NCBI GenBank assembly: GCA_937911855.1
Contig: CALDPK010000171.1
Span: 1 to 10,506, forward strand
From: an uncultured Trueperaceae bacterium
GTDB taxonomy: Bacteria; Deinococcota; Deinococci; Deinococcales; Trueperaceae
Length of the DNA: 10,506 nucleotides
Direction: 5' to 3'
Shown: positions 1 to 6,359 of the stretch, one piece after another
Position numbering within the stretch: the stretch's first letter is position 1
Layout: each line of letters opens with the position of its first letter
The notes under the pieces: generated by a model
The model's database searches: none
What the model was told of the DNA's origin: nothing
Seen by the model: only the letters and a program-made list of their open reading frames with translations
Program-made: the position numbers and the translations under genes

Positions 1-326
1 CCGAGACGGACCTTTTGCTCAACCGCCTGAACATCAGCCTGAGCCGCCACACGCTGCCGCTGGTTTACAGCCGCGGTGGCCGTTACGTGAACGACCCCGC
101 AGAACTGTCACCGATCATGCGCAACAACCGCAGCACACAGTTCCCCGGCCTCGCCGACGGCCTCCACTTGACCTCAATGGAACACAGCCCGGAGTTCGGC
201 TTCATCAAAGCCGGACTCACCAGGCAGCTGAACCGAGCAACTGATCAGCTGCGCAGCGCCATAAGCACAGCCCGCTCGACCCTCAAGGAACTAGAGGACA
301 CCGGAACGGGGGCAGCGATGTCGTAG
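1..326 (+). CDS. C-terminal end of an unrecognised protein (5' truncated by window)
   Basis: The frame is open from the first bases and ends at TAG 324-326, giving about 107 visible residues. A TTG at 15 is in frame, but no ribosome binding site precedes it and the frame stays open to the window edge, so the true start is most likely outside. The visible part has a mixed alpha/beta first half containing LPLVYSRGGRYVNDP, then an amphipathic helical tail (about residues 66-95 from the TTG) rich in Arg, Leu and Ala. No signal peptide, membrane segment or catalytic motif can be named. It lies 90 bp upstream of the peptide-transport operon on the same strand, and no terminator is visible between them, so it could share its transcript. 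I do not recognise the family. It does not look like the end of a DppD/DppF-type ATPase. Confidence 0.6.
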   Translation, partial: ETDLLLNRLNISLSRHTLPLVYSRGGRYVNDPAELSPIMRNNRSTQFPGLADGLHLTSMEHSPEFGFIKAGLTRQLNRATDQLRSAISTARSTLKELEDTGTGAAMS

Positions 327-416
327 CCCGCAGGCACGCCTCTCGCGACGACCCGAACCCCCACCTGGCCGCGGCAGACCAACCCGGTACGGGAACCCAG
401 CTGAAGAAGGAGAACA

Positions 417-1961
417 ATGAAACTGAGAACCGCATTCGTAGTTGGAGCGCTGCTGCTGAGCTCCGCAGGCCTGGCACAGAAAGATGGCGGTGTCCTGCGG
501 GTCGGCACGGTGGCAGAACCCACCAGCCTGAACCCGATCATCCGCAACGACGTACCGTCCAGCCTGATGTACATGCAGATCCACGACGCACTCGTCACCT
601 ACGACGAGAACCTCAACATCATCCCCATGCTGGCAACCGCCTGGGAACTCAGCAACGAGAACCGCACCTATACGTTCCAGCTGCGCGACGACGTGGTCTT
701 CCACAACGGCGAGGACTTCACCGCCAGCGACGTGGTGTACGCCTTCGAACAGGCAGCGATTCCCGCCAACCAGAGCCAGTGGCTGGGCCGCTTCTCCATG
801 ATCGAAGACATCGAAGCTGTCGATGACTACACGGTAAGCCTCACGCTCGACAGCGCCAACGCCGCGTTCCTGGACCAGATCACCCACTTCGGCATCCCCT
901 CCAGCAGCGCGCATGAAGAACTCGGCGTCGACGGTTACGGCATCAACCCGGTCGGCACCGGCCCGTTCCGCTTCGTATCCTGGCAGCGCAACGACAAGCT
1001 CATCGTCGAGCGCAACGAGGACTACTGGCTGACCCGCCCGCACCTCGACCGCGTCGAATTCCGCGCGATCCCCGAGCGCTCCGTTGCAGCCGTGGAACTC
1101 GAAGTCGGCGGCATCGACGTGGCCATGAGCCTCAACGCTGACGACGTCATCCGCCTCGAGTCGAACTCCAACATCAACATCGGCACTGTTCCGACCCTCA
1201 GCTACTACTACATCGGCCTGAACCTCAGCGAAGGCCCCACCTCGGACCTGCGTGTCCGCAAGGCCCTGCAGCACGCCATCCCCATGGACCAGCTGGTGGA
1301 CGCAATCTTCGGCGGCGTCGGCGCAGTCCGTGCCTACACGCCGTTCGCCCCAGGCAACCTGGCTTACGACGAGTCCCTGATCGCGGATTTCCCGCAGTAC
1401 GACCCGGAGCTCGCGAAGGAACTGCTGGCTGAAGCCGGTTACCCCAACGGCTTCTCGACCACCCTGTACACGCCGCCTGACTCCAACCGCCGTCAGCTGG
1501 CCGAACTCGTGCAGGCCGCGCTTGCCCAGGTGAACATCAACGTCGAAGTGCAGGCGCTGGAACTCGGTTCCATGCAGCCGCTGTACTGGGGTGCCATCGC
1601 CCCGATGTGGCTCGTCGGCTGGAGCTCCGGCACCGACCCGCACAACTACATCTACGACATGTTCCACTCCGACCACGACGCCTGGGCAGATGACTCCGTC
1701 ACCTTCAACACCGCCCGCGTTGACGTGCCGGAGATCGACGCAGCACTCGATCACGCAATGACACTGAGCGACGTCGACGAGCGCATCGCGATCTACCAGG
1801 AAGTCATGCGCGAAGTGTTCCTGGACATCGTCCCGCACATCGCCGGCTACCACATGAACTTCAACCTCGCCTCCCGCGCCGACGTTCAGGACGTGTTCAT
1901 CGATCCGCAGTCACGCATGCAGATCGTCACGCCCTACAACAACATCTGGCTCGACCGCTGA
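417..1961 (+). CDS. Peptide ABC transporter substrate-binding protein, family 5 (DppA/OppA type)
   Basis: Periplasmic solute-binding protein of 514 residues, the usual length for SBP_bac_5 members, which bind di- or oligopeptides, nickel or other small ligands. ATG 417 is preceded by AAGAAGGAGA at 404-413, a good ribosome binding site. Residues 1-20 form a type I signal peptide (MKLR, hydrophobic core, GLA before Q21). There is no lipobox cysteine, so the protein is probably free in the periplasm. Family landmarks are the opening GGVLRVGTVAEPTSLNP (24-40), VVFHNGEDFTASDVVYAFE (93-111), and NPVGTGPFRFVSWQ (177-190) followed by ERNEDYW (198-204). Two permeases and two peptidase-like hydrolases follow, which favours a peptide ligand; the exact ligand cannot be read from the sequence. 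A strong hairpin sits just after the stop, as often seen where the binding protein is made in excess over the permeases. Confidence 0.93.
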   Translation: MKLRTAFVVGALLLSSAGLAQKDGGVLRVGTVAEPTSLNPIIRNDVPSSLMYMQIHDALVTYDENLNIIPMLATAWELSNENRTYTFQLRDDVVFHNGEDFTASDVVYAFEQAAIPANQSQWLGRFSMIEDIEAVDDYTVSLTLDSANAAFLDQITHFGIPSSSAHEELGVDGYGINPVGTGPFRFVSWQRNDKLIVERNEDYWLTRPHLDRVEFRAIPERSVAAVELEVGGIDVAMSLNADDVIRLESNSNINIGTVPTLSYYYIGLNLSEGPTSDLRVRKALQHAIPMDQLVDAIFGGVGAVRAYTPFAPGNLAYDESLIADFPQYDPELAKELLAEAGYPNGFSTTLYTPPDSNRRQLAELVQAALAQVNINVEVQALELGSMQPLYWGAIAPMWLVGWSSGTDPHNYIYDMFHSDHDAWADDSVTFNTARVDVPEIDAALDHAMTLSDVDERIAIYQEVMREVFLDIVPHIAGYHMNFNLASRADVQDVFIDPQSRMQIVTPYNNIWLDR

Positions 1962-1969
1962 ACTGAGCA

Positions 1970-1995
1970 CGGCCGGGGCAGCAGTGCCCCGGCCG
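1970..1995 (+). promoter_or_regulatory. Intercistronic GC hairpin between binding protein and permease genes
   Basis: Bases 1970-1980 (CGGCCGGGGCA) are perfectly complementary to 1985-1995, giving an 11-bp, almost all-GC stem with a 4-nt GCAG loop, starting 9 nt after the SBP stop codon. No T-run follows (next bases are CATCCCAATC), so it is not a classical intrinsic terminator. In ABC transporter operons a hairpin at this place commonly protects the upstream mRNA from 3' exonucleases or terminates part of the transcripts, so that binding protein exceeds permease. The structure is seen directly; the role is inferred. Confidence 0.75.
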
Positions 1996-2031
1996 CATCC
2001 CAATCATCAAGGAAGAGGACAACAGTATTTA

Positions 2032-3012
2032 ATGGCAGCTTTTCTGGTCCGGCGCGTCCTGGCACTGATTCCAGTGCTCATCGGCGTCGGCACAATCGTA
2101 TTTCTGATCCTGCAGCTCACCCCGGGTGACCCGGCAGTCATGATGCTGGGTGACTCCGCCACGCGCGAATCAGTCGAACTGTTACGGGAAGAGATGGGCC
2201 TCAACGAGCCCCTGCTCGTCCAGTACGGCATCTTCGTCGGCAACCTGCTGCAGCTTGACCTGGGCGATTCCATCGCTCAGCGCCAGCCGGTGATGACCCT
2301 GATCGGCCAGCGGCTGACAGCCACGGCGGAACTGACGTTCCTGGCGATGCTGTTCGCCATAGTGCTCGGGGTGACCCTGGGCATAGTCGCTGCGGTGAAC
2401 CGCAACACGATCATCGATTACTTCGTCACAACTATTTCGCTGCTCGGCATATCCGCGCCGGTCTTTTACATCGGGATGCTGTTCATCCTCATCTTCGCGC
2501 TCCACTTCGGCGTCCTGCCCGCCTCGGGAAGGGGGCCTGCGCTGTTCGCCAGCATCGGAACTCTCTTCACCGGCAACGCCCAGCCGTTGCTCGAGAGCCT
2601 CAGGCACCTTGCCCTGCCTGCCGTGACGCTGGGCCTCTCGTTCTCGGCGCTGCTGGCGAAGATGACGCGGGCCACCATGCTCGAAGTGCTGAACCAGGAT
2701 TACATCCGCACGGCCCGGGCCAAGGGACTGGGTCAGCGGGCAGTCATCTACAAACACGGCCTGCGTAACGCAAGCATCCCGCTGCTCACCATCCTGGGCC
2801 TGCAGTTCTCCGGTCTGTTGGGAGGCGCCGTGCTCACCGAGACGGTGTTCGCCTGGCCCGGCCTGGGCCGCCTGGCCGTGGATGCCATCTGGGCACGCGA
2901 CTTCCCGGTCGTCCAGGGCACCGTCCTCACAGTCGCCGTCATCTTCGTGGTCCTGAACGTGGTGGTCGACCTGCTTTACGGTCTGCTTGACCCCAGGATC
3001 ACCTATGCGTAG
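2032..3012 (+). CDS. Peptide ABC transporter permease, DppB/OppB type
   Basis: Inner-membrane permease of 326 residues (family usually about 300-340) that forms half of the translocation pore. ATG 2032 is chosen because MAAFLVRRVLALIPVLIGVG is the classical DppB opening; an in-frame GTG at 1984 lies inside the hairpin stem-loop and would add a Pro/His-rich leader. A purine-rich AAGGAAGAGG (2009-2018) precedes it at a slightly long 13 nt. About six membrane segments lie near residues 9-28, 100-120, 132-158, 190-210, 250-270 and 297-317. The periplasmic part after the first segment holds LTPGDPA, typical of DppB. The cytoplasmic EAA loop, which contacts the ATPases, is near 223-252 (DYIRTARAKGL...HGLRNASIP). 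The C-terminus LLYGLLDPRI is also typical. The next permease starts 9 nt downstream. Confidence 0.93.
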   Translation: MAAFLVRRVLALIPVLIGVGTIVFLILQLTPGDPAVMMLGDSATRESVELLREEMGLNEPLLVQYGIFVGNLLQLDLGDSIAQRQPVMTLIGQRLTATAELTFLAMLFAIVLGVTLGIVAAVNRNTIIDYFVTTISLLGISAPVFYIGMLFILIFALHFGVLPASGRGPALFASIGTLFTGNAQPLLESLRHLALPAVTLGLSFSALLAKMTRATMLEVLNQDYIRTARAKGLGQRAVIYKHGLRNASIPLLTILGLQFSGLLGGAVLTETVFAWPGLGRLAVDAIWARDFPVVQGTVLTVAVIFVVLNVVVDLLYGLLDPRITYA

Positions 3013-3021
3013 GAGCCTGCA

Positions 3022-3897
3022 GTGAGCATTTCGACCATCAGTCAAACCCGCAAGAACCGTATGCCCAAGGCACTGAGGCGGTTCGCCAGCAGCTTCAACG
3101 CCATGCTGGGCCTCACACTCACCCTGTTGCTGGTACTCGTCGCCCTGTTCGCACCATTGCTGGTGCAGGAAGACCCATACCAGATCGACTTCTCCAAACT
3201 CACCCAGCGCCTTGAGCCGCCAGGGGAGACCACGCTGCTCGGCCGTGACAACTTCGGTCGCGACCTGTTCTCACGCATCATCACCGGCACCCGCGTCAGC
3301 CTGGCCATCGGCTCAAGCGCCGTGCTGCTGGGACTGATGCTAGGGAGCGTGCTTGGCCTGCTCGCCGGTTACTTCGGCGGCTGGCTTGATGAGGTGATCA
3401 TGCGCTTCACCGACATCCTCTACGCCTTCCCGTCCATCCTGCTCGCCCTGGCACTGATCGCAGCACTCGGACCCAGCGTCGTGAACCTGGTCCTGGCCAT
3501 GGCACTTGTATCCGCACCCGGCTTCGCCAGGATCATGCGCAGCTCGGTGATGCAGGTACGCGGCACCGAACTCGTCGAAGCGGCCCGGTCAATGGGCGCC
3601 TTCAACCTCCGCATCGTCTTCCGGCACGTCCTGCCCAACGCCCTCGGACCCACTGTCGTCCTCGGCTCACTGACCATGGCGACCGTGCTGCTCACCGAAG
3701 CCGGCCTGTCATTCCTGGGTCTCGGCGTCCAGCCACCCACCCCGTCCTGGGGCGGAATCCTCGCCGAAGGCAGGGAATACCTCCGCACCGCCCCCTTCAT
3801 CGCCAACTTCAGCGGTCTCGCCATCCTGATCGCGGTAGTCGCCTTCAACCTGCTTGGCGACGGTATTCGCGACGTCATGGACCCCCGCAGCAACTAA
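3022..3897 (+). CDS. Peptide ABC transporter permease, DppC/OppC type
   Basis: Second pore subunit, 291 residues, partner of the upstream DppB-type protein. GTG 3022 is preferred: AGGAG at 3011-3015, overlapping the preceding stop codon, is 6 nt upstream. ATG 3061 in the same frame would remove a 13-residue basic leader and has no such site. A cytosolic basic N-terminus is followed by a membrane segment at about 27-48, then the DppC signature LGRDNFGRDLFSR (73-85). Further hydrophobic segments lie near 92-117, 131-149, 152-170, 208-228 and 259-279. The EAA loop is at about 183-212 (ELVEAARSMGA...RHVLPNALGP). The C-terminal GDGIRDVMDPR is characteristic of the family. The hydrolase gene begins 11 nt after its stop, so the two are clearly cotranscribed. 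Confidence 0.93.
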   Translation: MSISTISQTRKNRMPKALRRFASSFNAMLGLTLTLLLVLVALFAPLLVQEDPYQIDFSKLTQRLEPPGETTLLGRDNFGRDLFSRIITGTRVSLAIGSSAVLLGLMLGSVLGLLAGYFGGWLDEVIMRFTDILYAFPSILLALALIAALGPSVVNLVLAMALVSAPGFARIMRSSVMQVRGTELVEAARSMGAFNLRIVFRHVLPNALGPTVVLGSLTMATVLLTEAGLSFLGLGVQPPTPSWGGILAEGREYLRTAPFIANFSGLAILIAVVAFNLLGDGIRDVMDPRSN

Positions 3898-3908
3898 GGA
3901 GCATAAGC

Positions 3909-4760
3909 ATGAGAATCAACATCAACGAAGCAGACCTGTTCGTCAACGTACAGGGCGACCTGGACTCAGGCGCCCTGCCCATAATCGCCCACCACGGCGC
4001 ACCGGGCTTCTCCAGTCACGAAGAACCGTCAGCCGCATTCCGCGCGCTGACTGACACGCACCCGGTCATCAGCTACGACGCGCGCGGCAGCGGCGTATCC
4101 GAATACAAGGGACCGTACACCCACGAGCAGTGGGCAGCAGACCTGGAAGGCATCCGCCAGCACTTCGGCATCGAGAAGTTCATCATCTCAGGCGGTTCCT
4201 ACGGCGGTTACATCGCGCTCGAATACTCGATCCGCCATCCGGAACGTGTGACGCACATCATCCTCCGCGACACCTGCGCGCGTGACTACAGCTTCCTGGC
4301 CCGCGAGAACGCCAAGAAGCGCGCCGCAGAGTTCCCCGAGATAACCGACGAAGTACTCGACCAGATGTTCCACGGCACATACGAGAGCAACGAAGAGTAC
4401 ATCGAGACGTTCAAGATCATCGCTCCTCTCTACGACGTTGATTTCAACGCAGAAGCCTGGGAAGCCCGCATGCGCACCGCCAACGTGAACGTGCACGCCC
4501 ACAACTACGCCTTCAGCGTGAACAAGCCCGCTTACGACGTGCGCGAACAGCTGAAGGCACTGAACATCCCCACCCTCATCACCGTCGGCCGCCACGACTG
4601 GATCTGCCCTCTCGAAGCCAGCGAGGAGATGCACGCCCTGCTGCCCGTCAGTGAACTCGCCATATTCGAACACTCCGGCCACTCACCCCAGAAGGAAGAG
4701 AACGAACTGTGGATCAAGACCATCCGGCAGTTCCTCAAAGACCACGGTGCGTATGCCTGA
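3909..4760 (+). CDS. Alpha/beta hydrolase, proline iminopeptidase-like (peptidase S33), copy 1
   Basis: Cytosolic serine hydrolase of 283 residues with no signal peptide, resembling proline iminopeptidases and tricorn-interacting factor F1, which release an N-terminal residue (often Pro) from short peptides. ATG 3909 has AAGGAG at 3896-3901, overlapping the dppC-type stop. Motifs: oxyanion-hole HHGAPG (28-33), YDARGSGVS (56-64), nucleophile elbow GGSYGG with Ser97, acid Asp230 in GRHDW, and His258 in SGHSPQKEE. The triad is complete and ordered as in the fold. Residues about 125-210 form the lid. Its place directly behind peptide permeases supports a role in cleaving imported peptides. Other S33-like enzymes hydrolyse esters, amides or lactones, so the proline preference is inferred from family and context, not shown. 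A close paralogue overlaps its 3' end. Confidence 0.88.
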   Translation: MRININEADLFVNVQGDLDSGALPIIAHHGAPGFSSHEEPSAAFRALTDTHPVISYDARGSGVSEYKGPYTHEQWAADLEGIRQHFGIEKFIISGGSYGGYIALEYSIRHPERVTHIILRDTCARDYSFLARENAKKRAAEFPEITDEVLDQMFHGTYESNEEYIETFKIIAPLYDVDFNAEAWEARMRTANVNVHAHNYAFSVNKPAYDVREQLKALNIPTLITVGRHDWICPLEASEEMHALLPVSELAIFEHSGHSPQKEENELWIKTIRQFLKDHGAYA

Positions 4761-5598
4761 AGCAAGCTTCCGCGAGGTAAACGGCATAAAACTCTGGGTC
4801 GACATCCAGGGCAGCGAGCATTCCGAGACGCTGATAGCGCTACACGGCGCACCGGGCCTAAGCACTCACGCTGAACCCAAAGCTGCATTCGGCGACCTGG
4901 CCGATTCCTTCCGGGTCGTCACCTACGACGCGCGCGGCAGCGGCAAATCAGACGCGGTGCCGCCCTACACCCATGAGCAGTGGGTGGCAGATCTGGAAGC
5001 ACTGCGCGAACAGCTGGGCGTCGAGAAATTCGTGATCGCCGGCGGTTCTTACGGCGGCTACATCGCTCTGGAATACGCGATCAGACACCCATCACGCGTC
5101 AGCTGCATCGTCCTCCGCGATACTGCCGCCCGCGACTACAGCGAGTTTGCCAAAGCCAACGCCCGCGAACGTGCGAAAGAGTTCCCGCAGATCACAGACG
5201 AAGTCCTCGAGCATGTTTTCGCCGGCACCATGCGCGACAATGACCACTACCGCGAGTGCTTCGCTACCATCGCACCGCTGTACGACGTGAACCACGACCC
5301 CGTCGCCACTGCCGAACGCATCGCGAAGATCCCCTTCAACTACGAGACGAAGAATTTCGCCTTCGCCGTCAACAAGCCGGCGTACGACGTGCGCGAAGCG
5401 CTGCGCACGCTCAACATACCGACGCTAATAACGGTGGGCAGGCATGACTGGATCACGCCCGTTTCAGCCAGCGAGGAGCTTCATGAGCTTCTGCCGGACA
5501 GCAAGCTCGTGATCTTCGAGGAATCAGGCCATTCACCACAGAAAGAGCAGAAGGAAGAATGGCTGGCTGCGGTGCGGGAGTTCCTGCGAGTCAGCTGA
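4753..5598 (+). CDS. Alpha/beta hydrolase, proline iminopeptidase-like (peptidase S33), copy 2
   Basis: Paralogue of the preceding gene, 281 residues, collinear along its whole length and by eye well over half identical. ATG 4753 overlaps the end of copy 1 by 8 bp; GTG 4747 in the same frame is the alternative. No clear ribosome binding site precedes either, so translation is probably coupled to copy 1. The triad is intact: Ser99 in GGSYGG, Asp232 in GRHDW, His260 in SGHSPQKEQ, with HGAPG at 31-35 and YDARGSGKS at 58-66. The lid is the least conserved part (after IAPLYDV, about residues 180-200), while VNKPAYDVRE and NIPTLITVGRHDWI are nearly unchanged. This suggests the same chemistry on a different substrate range, or a heteromeric assembly. 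It is the last gene of the operon; a converging gene on the other strand ends 9 nt away. Confidence 0.88.
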   Translation: MPEASFREVNGIKLWVDIQGSEHSETLIALHGAPGLSTHAEPKAAFGDLADSFRVVTYDARGSGKSDAVPPYTHEQWVADLEALREQLGVEKFVIAGGSYGGYIALEYAIRHPSRVSCIVLRDTAARDYSEFAKANARERAKEFPQITDEVLEHVFAGTMRDNDHYRECFATIAPLYDVNHDPVATAERIAKIPFNYETKNFAFAVNKPAYDVREALRTLNIPTLITVGRHDWITPVSASEELHELLPDSKLVIFEESGHSPQKEQKEEWLAAVREFLRVS

Positions 5599-5607
5599 GC
5601 CTTACCA

Positions 5608-5901
5608 TCAGCCGGACTTGTTTTTCTCGGCAAAGGCGATTGGGCTTGCCGCGCCTCCGTCTGCAATGAGACGCTGGCGTGGCAAGGCCTTCCTGGCGTT
5701 GGGTGCAACGACGAGGCCAGCGAGCAGATCGTGTAGGGCGGCGGTGACTTCGTCGACCGCGGTGTTGAACACCGCCTCGTTGGCCTTCGAAGGCTGGCGG
5801 TAACCGCTCACTTTCCGCACGAACTGCAGCGCGGCATCGCGGATCTCCTGATCAGTAGCGGCCGGTTCTGCACCGCGGAGCTGCTGAATGTTCCTGCACA
5901 T
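5608..5901 (-). CDS. DUF2277 family small protein
   Basis: A 97-residue cytosolic protein that begins with the family hallmark MCRNIQQLRG and continues with EPAATDQEIRDAALQFVRKV and SGYRQPSKANEAVF, the conserved body of DUF2277. The function of this family is not known to me. ATG at 5901 is chosen because MCRNI is the conserved start in the family; a longer frame begins at 6048 but its extra 49 residues look like non-coding translation. The predicted fold is mainly helical: a helix around 17-30, a conserved SGY..PSKANE turn, then a helix around 42-66. The tail after residue 70 is variable and Ala/Arg-rich. It converges on the hydrolase operon with a 9-nt gap and no clear terminator between. 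No Shine-Dalgarno site is seen; a TACAAT box 7 nt upstream suggests a leaderless mRNA. Confidence 0.85.
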   Translation of the reverse strand: MCRNIQQLRGAEPAATDQEIRDAALQFVRKVSGYRQPSKANEAVFNTAVDEVTAALHDLLAGLVVAPNARKALPRQRLIADGGAASPIAFAEKNKSG

Positions 5902-5908
5902 GCCGTGG

Positions 5909-5914
5909 ATTGTA
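5909..5914 (-). promoter_or_regulatory. Candidate -10 box for leaderless DUF2277 transcript
   Basis: On the minus strand TACAAT (5914-5909) stands exactly 7 nt before the ATG at 5901. This TANNNT spacing places the transcription start at or next to the ATG, the leaderless arrangement common in Deinococcus. No convincing -35 element lies 16-18 bp further up. The gene lacks a ribosome binding site, which fits. Confidence 0.45.
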
Positions 5915-6234
5915 GCCGAAATCCTGATAATCGTAGCTGCCAGGATGGCAGCGAGAACCCCCCGGTGACGCCTGTGTTGCGGAAATGGATGCAGGCCGGA
6001 ATAACCTGCAGGTACACCCTGGTCACCATACTCACAGCACTGCTCCAACTGTCATCCATTCCGATATTCCAATCCTCAGTTGCTCCGGCGGCAGGATCAT
6101 TGTTCGCATTGCTTACGGCAATTGGGATGGCTTCGATTTGCGAGACCGGTGATTCTATCGGTGCATTCGTCTCCTTCAGGGGTGGGATTCTTGTAAGAGG
6201 CAGTAGTGCCGTGCTTCAGTGACGTGAAATGAAT

Positions 6235-6260
6235 GCACCCCGAGCGGAAGCTGGGGGTGC
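6235..6260 (-). terminator. Probable terminator of the lipoprotein/collagen operon
   Basis: GCACCCC (6235-6241) pairs with GGGGTGC (6254-6260). The stem continues, after one G-G mismatch, with a 3-bp stem closed by a GGAA tetraloop on the + strand. Read on the minus strand the hairpin is followed by ATTCATTTC, a short T-rich tail. It lies about 100 nt after the collagen-like stop codon. The tail is imperfect, so termination may be partial. Confidence 0.5.
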
Positions 6261-6359
6261 TAAATACCATCGGGTACTAATTTGTGGTGCTTCGACTGGG
6301 TTATCAGCCCGTGGCTTGCAGTTCCTTTGCCCGGCGTTGAATTGGGTGGTCTTAAGTTG

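Larger units (their letters stand above)
5902..6359 (+). other. 458-bp gene-poor region
   Basis: Between the DUF2277 start and the end of the collagen-like gene I see no gene I can support. A + frame at 5905-6222 (105 codons, GTG start) has no ribosome binding site and runs antisense through the DUF2277 promoter. On the minus strand a frame is open from about 6218 down to 5808 and its upper part reads like a hydrophilic linker, but the only ATG is at 6059 and it then runs into the DUF2277 gene in another frame. It could be a decayed gene end. The region also holds the probable collagen-operon terminator at 6235-6260. Confidence 0.5.

Noticed and set aside
291..1853. 520-codon minus-strand open frame antisense to the binding protein
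   Set aside because: It is the complement-phase shadow of a GC-rich gene. Its Val/Asp/His-rich translation has no domain, while the + frame is an unmistakable binding protein.
2182..3045. 287-codon minus-strand frame over the DppB-type permease
   Set aside because: Low-complexity Glu/Gln/Asp/His-rich translation antisense to a clear permease.
5611..5631. GCCG...CGGC with a T-run as a terminator between converging genes
   Set aside because: Four-base stem with a 13-nt loop and the T-run inside the loop, within coding sequence.
5902..6048. N-terminal extension of the DUF2277 protein to a 146-residue form
   Set aside because: The family starts at MCRNI and the extension looks non-coding.
5905..6222. 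105-codon + strand frame with a hydrophobic stretch
   Set aside because: Weak GTG start with no ribosome binding site, mixed third-position use, and overlap with the DUF2277 promoter.
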